Program-made: the position numbers and the translations under genes
Part shown: in pieces, positions 21,671 to 32,889 of the stretch
Numbering within the stretch: position 1 is the first letter of the stretch
Layout: each line of letters begins with the position of its first letter
Assembly (NCBI RefSeq): GCF_902167145.1
Contig: NC_050100.1
Location: 186,799,439-186,863,438, forward strand
DNA: 64,000 nucleotides
Direction of reading: 5' to 3'
From: Zea mays
Taxonomy: Eukaryota; Streptophyta; Magnoliopsida; Poales; Poaceae
The notes under the pieces: generated by a model
Databases searched by the model: none
Told to the model about the DNA's origin: nothing
What the model saw: only the letters and a program-made list of their open reading frames with translations

Positions 21671-24600
21671 ATGTCTGACAACAGGCGCCGATGCAACAGG
21701 CGTGCTCAGCTGGAGCAGCATGACCAGCAGGAGGAAAATCAGAGGCAGCCTCCCCCGCCACCCCCGATGTCAGTGGAGCAGATGTTCTTGATGCAGACCC
21801 AGGCAGTGCAGGCCATTGGACAGACTCTGGCAGCCATGCAGCCGGCTCAACAGCAGCCCCAACCCCAGTTGCAAGTGCAGATGCCCCAGATGCCACGAGA
21901 TAAGCGTGGTGAGTTCATGAGAGGGCACCCTCCTACCTTCGCCCATTCTGCTGACCCCATGGATGCAGAAGACTGGTTGCGCGCAGTGGAAAGGGAGCTG
22001 CGCACCGCCCAATGCGACGACAGGGAGAAGGTTCTGTATGGTCCCCGCCAGCTGAGGGGAGCAGCCCAGTCCTGGTGGGAGTCCTACCTCGCCACCCATG
22101 CTAACCCCGAAGCCATCACTTGGGAGGAATTCAGCGAGAGTTTCCGTCGGTACCATGTGCCAGAGGGACTAATGATCGTGAAGAAGGAGGAGTTTTTGGC
22201 TCTGAAGCAGGGACCCCTGTCTGTTAGTGAGTACAGAGACAAGTTTCTGCAGCTGTCTCGTTACGCACCTGAGGATGTCAACACTGATGCCAAGAGGCAG
22301 TACAGGTTCATGAGAGGTTTGGTGGATCCCCTGCACTACCAGCTGATGAACCACACCTTTCCCACCTTCCAGCACCTGATCGATAGGGCAATTATGACTG
22401 AGAAGAAGCGTAAAGATATGGAAGATCGGAAGCGCAAGATGAGTGGACCCCAGTCCGGAGGCATCGGCCGTCCGCGTTTCTCAGGCAGTTCATCTCAGCA
22501 AGGCAGACCTGGTCACCCGCAGGGATATCAGAATCAGAATCAGCGTCCGCATCAGCAGCAGTTTCAGAGGCAGTACCCGCAGCAGCAGCAGCAGTATCGT
22601 CAGCACAACCAGCAGGGAGGTAATCAGTATCAGAAGCAGAACAACTAGGCACCTCGCCTTCCTGCCCCAGCAGCGAATCAGAGCAACCAAGCAGCCCCAG
22701 CACAAGGAGGAGGCAGAGGATGTTTCCACTGTGGAGAACAAGGCCACTGGGCGATGCAGTGCCCAAAGAAGATGGCGCAGCAGCAGACCAACCCCAATGC
22801 TTCAGCAAAGCAAGGTGTACTGCAGCCGGCAGCAGGCAATCGTAACCAAGCATACAACCGCGGAAAGGTGAACCACTTGGAGGCCGAAGCGATCCAGGAT
22901 GCACCAGATGTGGCAGTAGGTATGTTCTCAGTCGAATCTCATCCCGCGAAAGTGCTATTTGATACTGGTGCAACTCATTCTTTTGTCACTGCAACATGGG
23001 TAGAATTGCATAACATCTCAGTAGAGGCAATGATGCCACCCATGAGGATTAATTCGGTTGGTGGCAAGGTGCAAACAGATAAAATATGTTCAAACATAAT
23101 GGTGGAAATAAGGGGGATAGGATTCCCCAGTGACTTAATAGTAATAGGCACCCCTGGGATAGATGTCATTCTAGGGATGAACTGGTTAATGAAGTATGAA
23201 GCAAATGTTAGTTGTGACAAGAGGACCATAACATTGAAATCCCCGTCAGGAGAAGAGGTAGTGGCCGAGCTAAGGATGCCTAAGTCAGAAGAGGGAGCCT
23301 GTCACCAGATTTCAGTTGATAGTAAGGAGCCTAACCCGCTCGAGGTTATCAAGGTTGTGTCGGACTTTCCGGATGTGTTTCCCGAGGAGCTAACGGGCAT
23401 GCCACCCGAAAGAAAAGTCGAATTTGCCATAGAGCTTATCCCTGGTACCGCCCCCATTTCAAAGAGAGCCTATCGAGTGTCTGGACCAGAATTGGTGGAA
23501 CTCAAGAAGCAGATAGATGAGATGTTAGAGAAGGGTTACATCAGGCCAAGTACCTCGCCTTGGGCCGCTCCAGTGTTGTTTGTAGAGAAGAAAGATGGTA
23601 CCAAAAGGATGTGCATAGACTACGGAGCCCTGAATGAAGTCACTGTCAAGAACAAGTACCCCCTGCCAAGGATAGAAGATCTGTTTGACCAGCTCAGAGG
23701 TGCCAGCGTATTCTCGAAGATAGATCTGAGATCAGGTTACCATCAACTCAGAATCCGACCCTCGGATATACCGAAGACAGCATTCATCACCAAGTACGGG
23801 TTATATGAGTTCACGGTTATGTCCTTTGGTTTGACAAATGCGCCAGCCTTCTTTATGTACCTGATGAACAGTGTGTTCATGGATTATCTGGACAAGTTTG
23901 TGGTAGTGTTCATCGATGACATTCTCATATACTCTCAAAGTGAGGAAGATCATGTGGAGCATTTGAAGATGGTATTGCAAAGGCTTCGAGAGCATCAGTT
24001 GTACGCCAAGCTGGGCAAATGCGAGTTCTGGATTCATGAAGTCTTGTTTCTCGGTCACATCATAAACCAAGAGGGATTGGCAGTGGATCCAAAGAAAGTA
24101 GCAGATATCCTGAACTGGAAAGCACCGAAGGATGTTCGTGGGATCAAGAGCTTCATCGGAATGGCCGGATATTATAGGCGTTTCATTGAAGGTTTCTCGA
24201 AGATTGCTAGACCAATGACAGCGTTGCTAGCGAAGAAAGTTGAGTTTAAGTGGACCCAAAAGTGTCAGGAAGCATTTGAAGAACTGAAGAATAGATTGAC
24301 TACAGCTCCTGTGCTAGTCCTGCCTGATGTCCACAAGTCATTCTCAGTATATTGCGATGCTTCGTACACCGGATTGGGGTGTGTGCTGATGCAAGAAGGG
24401 AGAGTTGTAGCATACTCATCTCGACAGCTGAAGATCCATGAGAAGAATTACCCCACACATGACCTGGAATTGGCAGCAGTGGTTCATGCTTTGAAGACTT
24501 GGAGACATTACCTGTATGGGCAGAAGTGCGACATCTACACAGATCATAAGAGTCTGAAATACATATTCACCCAGTCAGAGTTAAACATGAGGCAGCGAAG

Positions 24601-26245
24601 ATGGTTGGAATTGATCAAAGACTATGAGTTGGAGATACATTACCATCCGGGCAAAGCCAATGTTGTTGCAGATGCTCTGAGCAGGAAGAGTCAAGTTAAT
24701 ATGTTGGCCTCGTACCCAATGCCATATGAGTTAGCCAAGGAATTTGACAGACTGAGTCTCGGTTTCCTGAACAGTACGCAAGGAGTGACAGTGGAATTAG
24801 AGCCCACCCTAGAGCGGGAGATCAAAGAAGGGCAGAAGGATGATGAAAACATCAACAAAATCCGGCAGCTGATCCTAGAAGGAAGAGGCAAAGACTTTCG
24901 AGAGGATGAAGAAGGGGTAATCTGGTTCAAGGACCGATTGTGTGTTCCCGACCTCAAACCTGTTCGGGAACTGATCCTCAAGGAAGCTCATGAGACAGCC
25001 TACTCCATACACCCAGGGAGTGAGAAGATGTACCAGGACTTAAAAAGGAGGTTTTGGTGGTATGGTATGAAAAGGGAGATCGCAGAATATGTCGCCATCT
25101 GTGATAGCTGTCAGAGAACCAAAGCGGAGCATCAGAGGCCTGCCGGATTGTTGCAGCCATTGCGGATTCCTCAATGGAAGTGGGATGAGATCGGGATGGA
25201 TTTCATAGTTGGCCTACCTCGTACCCGGGCCGGCTACGATTCCATCTGGGTGGTTGTGGACCGCTTAACAAAGGTGGCCCATTTCATACCTGTGAAGACG
25301 ACATACACCGGAGCAACGTTAGCTGAGTTATACATGTCACGGATAGTCTGCCTTCATGGTGTGCCGAAGAAGATAGTGTCAGATCGAGGAACGCAGTTCA
25401 CATCTCATTTTTGGCAGCAGCTACAAGAAGCTTTGGGCACCCATTTGAACTTCAGCTCAGCTTATCACCCGCAGACAGACGGTCAGACTGAAAGAACTAA
25501 TCAGATCCTAGAAGATATGTTGAGAGCCTGTGCGTTGCAAGACAAGTCAGGATGGGACAAAAGGTTACCTTATGCAGAATTCTCCTACAACAATAGTTAT
25601 CAGGCCAGCTTGAAGATGTCGCCGTTTCAGGCACTCTACGGACGGAGTTGTAGGACTCCGCTGCATTGGGACCAGCCTGGAGAGAGACAGGTGTTTGGCC
25701 CCGACATCTTGCTTGAAGCCGAAGAGAATATCAAAATGGTTCGGGAGAACCTGAAGACAGCCCAGTCAAGACAGCGAAGCTATGCTGACAGAAGGAGAAG
25801 GGAACTGAGTTTCGAAGTGGGAGATTACGTCTATCTGAAGGTGTCACCTATCAGGGGAGTCAGAAGGTTCGGAGTTAAAGGCAAGTTAGCACCCCGGTAC
25901 GTCGGACCATATCAGATTCAAGCCAAGCGTGGAGAAGTGGCCTACCAGCTCGACCTACCAGAGAGCTTGTCAGCAGTGCACAATGTGTTCCACGTGTCGC
26001 AATTGAAGAAATGTCTGCGAGTACCAGAAGAACAGTTGCCAGTGGAGGGCTTGGAAGTCCAGGAGGATCTGACATACATAGAGAAGCCAACGCAGATTCT
26101 GGAGTTTGCAGACAGAGTCACCCGGAGGAATACCATCAGAATGTGCAAAGTCAGATGGGGTCACCACTCGGAGGATGAAGCAACCTGGGAACGAGAAGAT
26201 GATCTGAAAGCCAAATACCCTGAACTCTTTGCTGACCAACCCTGA
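21671..26245 (+). pseudogene. gag-pol: Gag-Pol polyprotein of element E (one amber codon)
   Basis: One frame of 1525 codons from ATG 21671. Gag has a Gln-rich N-terminus and a retrotransposon gag domain (WWESYLATH, YAPEDVNTD), then a Q/N-rich tail. An amber TAG at 22646-22648 follows this tail; the same frame continues into a CCHC knuckle ([14 protein letters not shown], residue about 351), protease DTGA (about 431), RT with FIDD (about 747), RNase H (about 895), integrase HHCC (about 1107-1148) and D,D,E near 1174, 1236 and 1274, and a chromodomain-like tail with EDEATWE (about 1467-1512). The stop is most simply a C-to-T change of CAG, but it lies before the knuckle where a recoding signal would also make sense. 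Otherwise intact. Confidence 0.93.
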
Positions 26246-26281
26246 ATCTCGGGGGCGAGATTCTTTTAAGGGGGATAGGTT
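26244..26281 (+). other. PPT and adjacent hairpin of element E
   Basis: The hairpin GAATCTCG/CGAGATTC (26244-26263, loop GGGG) overlaps the gag-pol stop codon TGA at 26243-26245. It is followed by TTTTAAGGGGGATAGGTT, which abuts the LTR at 26282. D and F have the same layout. Confidence 0.85.
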
Positions 26282-29200
26282 TGTAACACCCTGAATTTGG
26301 GGGTATAAAATTTCTTTGCTCATATTCACAAATTCAGGTGTTACTTCCTTTTCTCATCCTTCCTAATTCTTTTCTCTCTCATTTCTATAGGAGCTAAGTG
26401 CTTATTTTACTTGTAACCATAGTCTATTATGTTAAACCCTAGTGGAGTATGAATTGTTGCATCATGTTGAACCCTAGATTTCACTTTTGTTTGGAGCATA
26501 ATTCTCAAAAGGTCTAATTTGAATTTGGGGCCCATTTGAATTTGAATCAAATAGAATAAATAAAAGAAAAGAGAGAAAACAAATACCAAAATAAAAGAAA
26601 AAGGTAAAGCAGCCCAACCCAGCCGCCCCCTCGGCCTTTCGGCCCAGCCGGCCCATCTCTCGCGCGCGCGCCTCCCTCCCCTCCTCTCTCTGCGCAGCGG
26701 GTCCCACCTGTCGGCGCTCCCGCCTTCCGCGCACCCGCTCCGTTCTCTCTCTGCTCGCCCGGTCCCACCTGTCGGCGCTCCCGCCTTCCCCGCGCGCGCC
26801 CGCTCCCTCGCTCTCTCTCTGCCCGTGGGCCCAACCCGTCAGCCCCGCTTCTCTCGCGCCCGCACCCGCTTTCTTCTCTCTCTCTGCGTCGCGGGCCCGG
26901 GCTGTCAGCCCCGTCGTCCCCGCGTAACCGCCGCCGAGCTGCTCGCGCCCGCCTTCCCCGCGCCCACGTCGCGCGTGGAACTCGCCCCACCTCGCCCCTG
27001 GCCACTTGAGCCCCGAACCCCACTCGCCCTCACCCTCTCCCCCCATTTGCGCCCAGTAGACTCTCTCTCCCCCCTCGCTGCGCGCACGCAGAGCGCCGCC
27101 GCCATAACCCCGCCGTCCCGAGCTCGGTTTCTCGTCGCCGGTGGAGCTCCGCCGCGCCCTTAGCCCCGGTGAGCTCCGCTCTGGCGTCCGCAACCCGGAA
27201 CGCGCCCCAATTCCCTCTCCCCCTCCCTATTTCTCTCTGCCCCCCTCACCCCGTCTCTCTGCCCGCTAGGCCCCACTTGTCAGCTCGCCCGCGCGCTCGC
27301 TCTGCCGTTTGGGCCCAGCCTGTCAGCCCGCCCCGTGCGCGCGCTGTCCGCCCGGCCCCGCCTGTCAGCCTGCCCGCACCCCGCGCTGCCTGCCCGGCCC
27401 CGCCTGTCAGCCGCCCAGGCCGCCGCGCGCCCGCGCGCCCGCCCGCAGGATCTAATCCTGGCCGTTCGCTTTAGATCTGACGGCTGTAGGCGCTCGATAC
27501 CCCTTCGCCCGCGCTTTTTCTTAAAGAGACCCCCGGTTTTCTGGAATTTGAACCCGCCGTCCCTGGTTTCTCGCAGTTAAGTCCCTGGCCCTTTTATTTA
27601 ATTAAAAATAAGTCCTTAGGGTATAATTTTAACCCCTAAACTTGTAAAATTCATAACTTTGTCATATGAACTCCAAATTAGGTGCTTCAAATTGCAAAAT
27701 GTTCATAATATTATTATCTATCTGTTTATGCAATGTTTCCCTGCTGTTTCCATGTATTAATTAATAGCTAATCACTAGGATAGGATTAAGACTATTGAAA
27801 CCTCATTTAGGATAATTGGAAATAAGTAGACTTTAATAAAAGTTGGATTACTTAAGTTTGTGGACTTAAACACTTAAGTTTAGAAACTCAAACCAGATAA
27901 TTATTTAATCAAACCACCAACTTAGACCTGATTAGTGGATAGTGAATCACTTTGTGTAATCCTCTACCCCCAGACCTAGGGAACTTTAGAGTGCCTATCC
28001 CTTTTCTGTTATGAACTTGTGACCCCTCTCTGCTGCATATGTTTGGTATATTGTTTTTGTTTGTTATTTTCCCAAGTGCATAGTGTGAATGATTGCTTTG
28101 CGTAGACACCGAGCAGTCTGTGTTTCCCGAGGCAGTTGCAGAGGAAGTCCCTGATCAGCAGTTTGGTGAAGGCAAGTGTCCTCTGTCCCATTATGTCCTA
28201 TTCATTTATAACTTACTACCCCGCATTACTTTCCTGAAACCTAAGGATTGACTAGCTTTGCACTTTACTTTATCCTTGATGACCTTATGGGCTATTATGG
28301 TTAGCACTTTGCTACTGCTTTAACATAATCAATGAACATGATGTGGCTATTTATGATACTGTTATCCTGTTGATGTTGATGATCTTGTGATACTCTAGGG
28401 GGCTCAGGCTGTTTCCTGAGTACCTCTCCGTAAGGACTGGTTCGTTGAGAGACCACCCGGGATAACAGTGCAACCATGAGGGTGAAATGGGATGCCCTTA
28501 GCTGATTAATTAGATGAATTAGAGGTGTAGTTGCTTAGCCGTCGTGCCGTCAATGGGGTCCAGGCACAGTGCTTGCTCTGCCGAGGCTGAGTGCCGAGGT
28601 TCTTTCGTTTTGCTCTTTGTTAGTCACTCTCCTGCGGGGAGGGGTACTGTGTTTATCAAACTGGAGAAACCTAACGGGCAGCTACGATCTCTAGGGAATC
28701 TTTGTAAAGGCTACGTAGTGATGCCCTGCCGGACCACCTAGGTAGTGGTCAATGGGGAGTAGCTCTCCCCGGGTAGAAAGGGAATCATGACTCATGGGTA
28801 AAGTGTGCGACCTCTGCAGAGGGTAGTGAAACTGGTATATCAGCCGTGCTCACGGTTAAGAGCAGCCTTGGGATCCTCTTTGATTAGAGATACAGATGGT
28901 TCGAGATGCAAGGATTATGTTATGGTTTTGGTTCAACTAAGATGATGTTGTTCCTCGATGAGGAAATGGTTTACGGATTGGTTAATGCTAAAATCTGGCT
29001 TCTACTAATGATAAATACTTGACCAACTAAAAGCAACTGCTTGAGCCTAACCCCACATAAAGCTAGTCCACCTCAGCCAAACGGGACATTTGCTGAGTAC
29101 GTTGATGTGTACTCATCCTTGCTTTACCACCAAACACCAGGTTGCCCGCATTGTAATCACTGCTCAGGAGAAGGTGAAGCCGTGGAAGGGGACTTCCAGG

Positions 29201-29485
29201 AGTTTCAAGACTACGATGAATTCTAGGTGTGGGTTGGTGGCAACCCCCAGTCAGCTGCCTGTGAAGGCCTTATCTTTGCTGCGTTTCGCTTAGCACTTTG
29301 ATTTACTTGTTAAGACAATGACTATGTGGATGTCTATGACTCTGTGATGTAATAAGTACCCCTTTTATGTTATTATTCGAGCATTGTGTGATGATGTTCA
29401 TTTATGTAATCGCTGTGTACGTGAGTTCTGATCCTGGCACGTACATAGTTCGCATTCGGTTTGCCTTCCAAAACCGGGTGTGACA
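26282..29485 (+). repeat. 3' LTR of element E
   Basis: 3204 bp, near-identical to 16802-20005. Carries the same TCP-box cluster (26700, 26761, 27269) and U5 hairpin (29094-29115). No supported coding region. Confidence 0.97.
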
Positions 29486-29490
29486 TTGAA

Positions 29491-30209
29491 GTTGATGGCA
29501 TCAATCTGTCAGTCTGATTTTCAGACTTATCCAACCTGACAGCCTGACTTTAGGCTTACTTATCTCTGGATTTTTCTTAACAAGTGAGCTTACCACCTTA
29601 AGCAAAGTTGTTCACCTAAGATAGATCTACATAGTTGATGTGGTGACCTAGGGCAAAAATCCTATGCTTTGTAAGTTACAAAGCCCCAAAGTTGAGCCCA
29701 TTCACTAATTTTTCAGACTTAGAATAAACTCAAATGAGGTCCATCTTGCATTTAGGTCCAAAACTTAGGGTTTGGCTTATAAATTCACATATTTGTGAAC
29801 CAAATGACTTTATATGTATAAACAAAGTAGTTTTTACATTTTAGTCCAAAGGTTCATCATTTTTGCACATAAGCCCCTAGGGTTTGGTTTTAGGGTTTTC
29901 CAGGGTTCCAATTAGGGTTTCTGGTATCTCAGGGGTACAAAAGTGATTCAAGTTTATTTTTAGGGTCATTTTATGACTTTTACCCTAAAGTATTTAGGTT
30001 TTCTTAACTTGGGTAAAGTTTTACCCCTATAATCCCCATTTAGGGTTAAGTCCATTAACCAGGGTTCCATTTGCAAAACACTTAAAACAATACAACTTGT
30101 TTGAAATTTTTGCCTAGTGAATGCACTCTAGGTGTGTCAAACATATGCAATGCCAATGCTCATGATGCCATGCTCAAGTTTTAGTTATAGTAACACCAGG
30201 GGTGTTACA
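29491..30209 (-). repeat. LTR of element D (right copy), part right of E
   Basis: Resumes the LTR after E's right TSD copy and runs to GGTGTTACA at 30209. Together with 13497-16801 it gives 4024 bp, against 4022 bp in the left copy. No coding content. Confidence 0.95.
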
Positions 30210-30214
30210 GCCTG
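30210..30214. other. Target site duplication of element D, right copy
   Basis: gcctg directly after GTGTTACA, matching 3813-3817. Confidence 0.95.
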
Positions 30215-30766
30215 GGCCCGCGAGCGGATGCGGGCCCGAGACGCCTTGGAAAAGCTCCGTCGTCGGCAGGAGAGGGATGGACTCCCGAGGGAGCCGTCGC
30301 CGGAAACGCCTAACGACGACGACGATGATGAAGACGATGACGAGGACGACGACATGGCTGCCCACCTCGGCCTCAGCCCGGGTTTGAGGCTAGGCCAGGA
30401 GTCGTCAAGCTAGCCCCCGAGTGGGCTGGCGTCGTCAGTTCCTGGAGTCAGGACGCCGAGGTCCCGGCCCGAAGAGCGGGGGCAGACCGAGGGGGTACTT
30501 GACCCCTCGGCCGGGGAAGTTGAGGTGACCCCGGGGAGTCAGGCCGAGGCGTCTGTTCCCCGAGAGCCGTCGCCCACGCCGGCAGCGTAGGAGAGCGACC
30601 CTCAGGTCGCCGTGGCAGCGCCTGGGCAGTCCGTCTCCCGGGCGTCCAAGGTGCCCAAGGCGAGGATGGTACCGAAGCTGGCGGCAAGGCGGACCTCGGC
30701 GGTGCCTTCGGGGGTCGAGATCCGAGAGACCTCTCCTCAGGCACGGTTGATCATGGCCCGGAGCGG
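30215..30766 (+). pseudogene. Antisense gene of A, exon 2, part right of the D insertion
   Basis: Continues exon 2 in frame from 3817. It has a charged helix (ALEKLRRRQERD), then a run of Asp/Glu, then a Pro/Glu-rich stretch. Amber codons occur at 30411-30413 and near 30588. It ends at the donor AGCGG|GTAAGT; the acceptor TTTCCTCCTCAG ends at 30840. Confidence 0.7.
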
Positions 30767-30840
30767 GTAAGTATCTTGGAACGTCTTTGTCCTGGCTCCT
30801 CATTCGTATGTCCCGACCGCGACTTTCCTTTCCTCCTCAG

Positions 30841-31444
30841 CAAGCGAAGCCATGGGCTGACCGATCTGGCTCCCCGGAAAGCCCTTAAGACGGCGTCGGC
30901 TTCCGCTGCCGGTGCCGCGCCGGGCCTCGCCGTTCAGCTGACCTTCTCGCAAGGCGCTCCACAGCGGGGGGCTCAGGCAGCACCAGTCGCCGTGGAGCGA
31001 GTTCCCGAGGCCGGCTCTTCTATCGAGGTGGCCGTTGCACTGGGGGAGGCGGCTGGCGCGGACGTGGCCTCGGGCCCACTAGACATGTCGCTGGTGCTGG
31101 CGCCAGCCGCTGCTGAAGCCGCTGCCGTCCCGGTCGGGGAGCGGCCTGTCGCCGCCGACGCTGAGATGGCCGAGGCATCGGCGCTCGGTGCCTCGGAGGA
31201 GGGGGGCGTGGAAACGCGATCCGTCCCACCGAGCGGCAGCCTTGTCCCCGCTCGGCGGAGCTCTGAGAGGCGGCGCCAGTTGCTCCGGTTCCGGACCCGT
31301 GAGGCTTCGGATCCCTTCTTCGTTCTTGACGATGAGCGGGAGGAGCAGTCTTGGGACGAGCTCCGCGAGTGTGCCGAAGCAACGGTGGGGTCGCTCCGGT
31401 CATCCCTGGATGTCTTTTGCAGGGACGTCCCCAAGATCCTCCAG
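30841..31444 (+). pseudogene. Antisense gene of A, exon 3
   Basis: Open from acceptor to donor, CTCCAG|GTAATG. Ala-rich, low-complexity N-terminal half, then a basic and acidic segment starting near RRRQLLRFRTREAS. No stops. The frame passes through both junctions without correction. Confidence 0.7.
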
Positions 31445-31513
31445 GTAATGGTTTCAGGCATACCTTTTTTGTGACCAAGGCGTCTTTTGTGATGCCCCGC
31501 TTCCTTCCCTCAG

Positions 31514-31880
31514 GATCTGACGGATCTGAGCGCCGCCAAGTCGTCGTTCATCCACCACGAGGTCGATATCTGGGGCTCGCTGCGATCCCTGAGGACCTCG
31601 CTCGCCGGGGCTACTGCGCGCCTCTCTCAGCAGGGCGCCGAGGTGGCGGACCTTTGGTTGCTCTCCGCCGATCTGAGAGCAGAGGCGGTGGCGGCACGCG
31701 CAGAGGCGGCAGTGGCACGCGCAGAGGTGCAACGACGGCAGTCGGAGTTCGACCAGGTCGCCGATGAGCGAGACCAATCTCGGGGCCGGGCTGTCGAGGC
31801 TGAAAGGCGGGCTGGAGCCCTTGCAGCAGACCTAGCCGTAGCCCAGGCCGCAGCCTCAGAGCAGCGTGCCCAAGCCGGAG
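31514..31880 (+). pseudogene. Antisense gene of A, exon 4 (coiled coil)
   Basis: Begins after TTCCCTCAG and ends before GTATGT. It encodes heptad-rich, Ala/Arg/Glu-rich helix (AEAVAARAEAAVARAEVQRR), a likely coiled coil. Confidence 0.7.
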
Positions 31881-31962
31881 GTATGTCCTGGCCATTTTCG
31901 GTTTTTGTTTCAGCTTGTTTCCTCCGCTTGTGTTTGAGGCCTTGCGCTCTGGCTGTTCACAG

Positions 31963-32441
31963 AGCTTGAGTCCGCCCTTGATGAGTCCACCAGGGCGCTC
32001 GCCAGGGCGGCCGAGCAGAGGGAGGCCGACCACACGGCCATGTCCGAGGCCATCTCGGACTTCTGCCGGGTCTTTGGCTTCGGCGACGTCCCCTCAGGAA
32101 GCTCCCCTCAAAGTCGCCTGCAGGCCTTGGGCGATCACGTGTGCGGCAGACTCCGCGAGGCGCTACACCACGGCGTCAGGCGGGCCTTCGCCGTGCTTGC
32201 TTCCCACTACGTCGTGGATCTGGAGCGGGTCAGCGAGGGGTATTGCCTTCCTGACGAAGATGAAGCCGCCCTGGCTGAAGTCCAGAGGCTCGACGCGGCC
32301 GCCGCGGGCCCGAGCGCAGTGCTGGCGACCACCTTCGAGGCAGAGATCCTCCCGCATGTGCCGTCATCCGAAGCCGGGGTGGACTTTGCCGAGGGCGGGG
32401 ACGAAGCCGAAGGCGCGGCTCCTTCCCCGGGCGACGCCTAA
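31963..32441 (+). pseudogene. Antisense gene of A, exon 5 and stop
   Basis: Follows GGCTGTTCACAG and continues the coiled coil before a globular-looking end (RRAFAVLASHYVVDLERVSEGY) and an acidic tail, ending at the stop 32439-32441. The five exons sum to 3036 nt, exactly 1012 codons, which supports the four introns. Three amber codons make the present copy a pseudogene even without D. Confidence 0.7.
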
Positions 32442-32889
32442 CTCTGTCGGAGCAGTTTCCTTTGAATGCACGTGTGTCTTTTTGCGGCCGCTGAGGCCTG
32501 AGCACTTTATTTTCGTAGTATAAAGTCGTGCCCCTTTTCCTTTCATTTTGCGTGTCCGGCCCCGCTCGTCGGTAGCAGGGTGGCTTGCCCAAGTAGGAGT
32601 CATTTTTCGTGGTAGGTGACGAGTGAGGTATCCGTAACCCAGAGGTGTAGGAGTCCCTCGGCTCAGTCAGCCTTGCCACTTACATGCACCCACGTTCACT
32701 TCTTGGGGTCCTGCTACCGACATAGCCGGGGGAACGCGGAAGCCTTTTTGATTGAAAATTTTGACGTGGAGGGGGTTCCCCCCTTTTTAGCCCCCGAGGG
32801 AGGGTCGGGCTTTGCCGAGGCAAGGTTGACCCTTCCTTGATGACCAAATTTTGCGTGGGAACGAGGTATACGAACAACTTGAAAACATC
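32442..32889. other. Spacer between antisense gene and pol of A (tail-to-tail)
   Basis: 448 bp where the antisense gene and pol converge. No coding support and no clear terminator seen; AT-richer than the flanks. Confidence 0.5.

Larger units (their letters stand above)
16802..29485 (+). mobile_element. Element E: Tekay/Del-type Ty3/gypsy chromovirus with 3.2-kb LTRs
   Basis: Plus-strand, complete 12,684-bp element with perfect TSDs (ttgaa). LTRs 16802-20005 and 26282-29485 are both 3204 bp. Order: LTR, initiator-Met PBS, accessory ORF1, gag-pol, hairpin, PPT, LTR. I found about five differing sites between the LTRs (near 17885, 18431, 19455, 19730 and 19758), so it is very young. Coding defects: one amber codon at 22646-22648. 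It is the innermost element of the stack. Confidence 0.97.
3818..30209 (-). mobile_element. Element D: Tekay/Del-type Ty3/gypsy chromovirus with 4.0-kb LTRs, hosting element E
   Basis: Minus-strand element with perfect TSDs (gcctg). LTRs are 4022 bp (left) and 4024 bp (right, after removing E and one copy of its TSD). Order on the minus strand: LTR, initiator-Met PBS, accessory ORF1, gag-pol in one frame, hairpin, PPT, LTR. The integrase precedes a chromodomain-like C-terminus. The LTR pair shows only a few differences that I could find (for example 4571 versus 14250, 6651 versus 16332, and the G-run length near 5163 versus 14840), so the insertion is very young. Its only obvious coding defects are one nonsense codon at 9846-9848 and the insertion of E into its right LTR. 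Confidence 0.95.

Noticed and set aside
30132..30413. Open frame across the D LTR edge into A
   Set aside because: A chance fusion of LTR end with exon 2 of the antisense gene.
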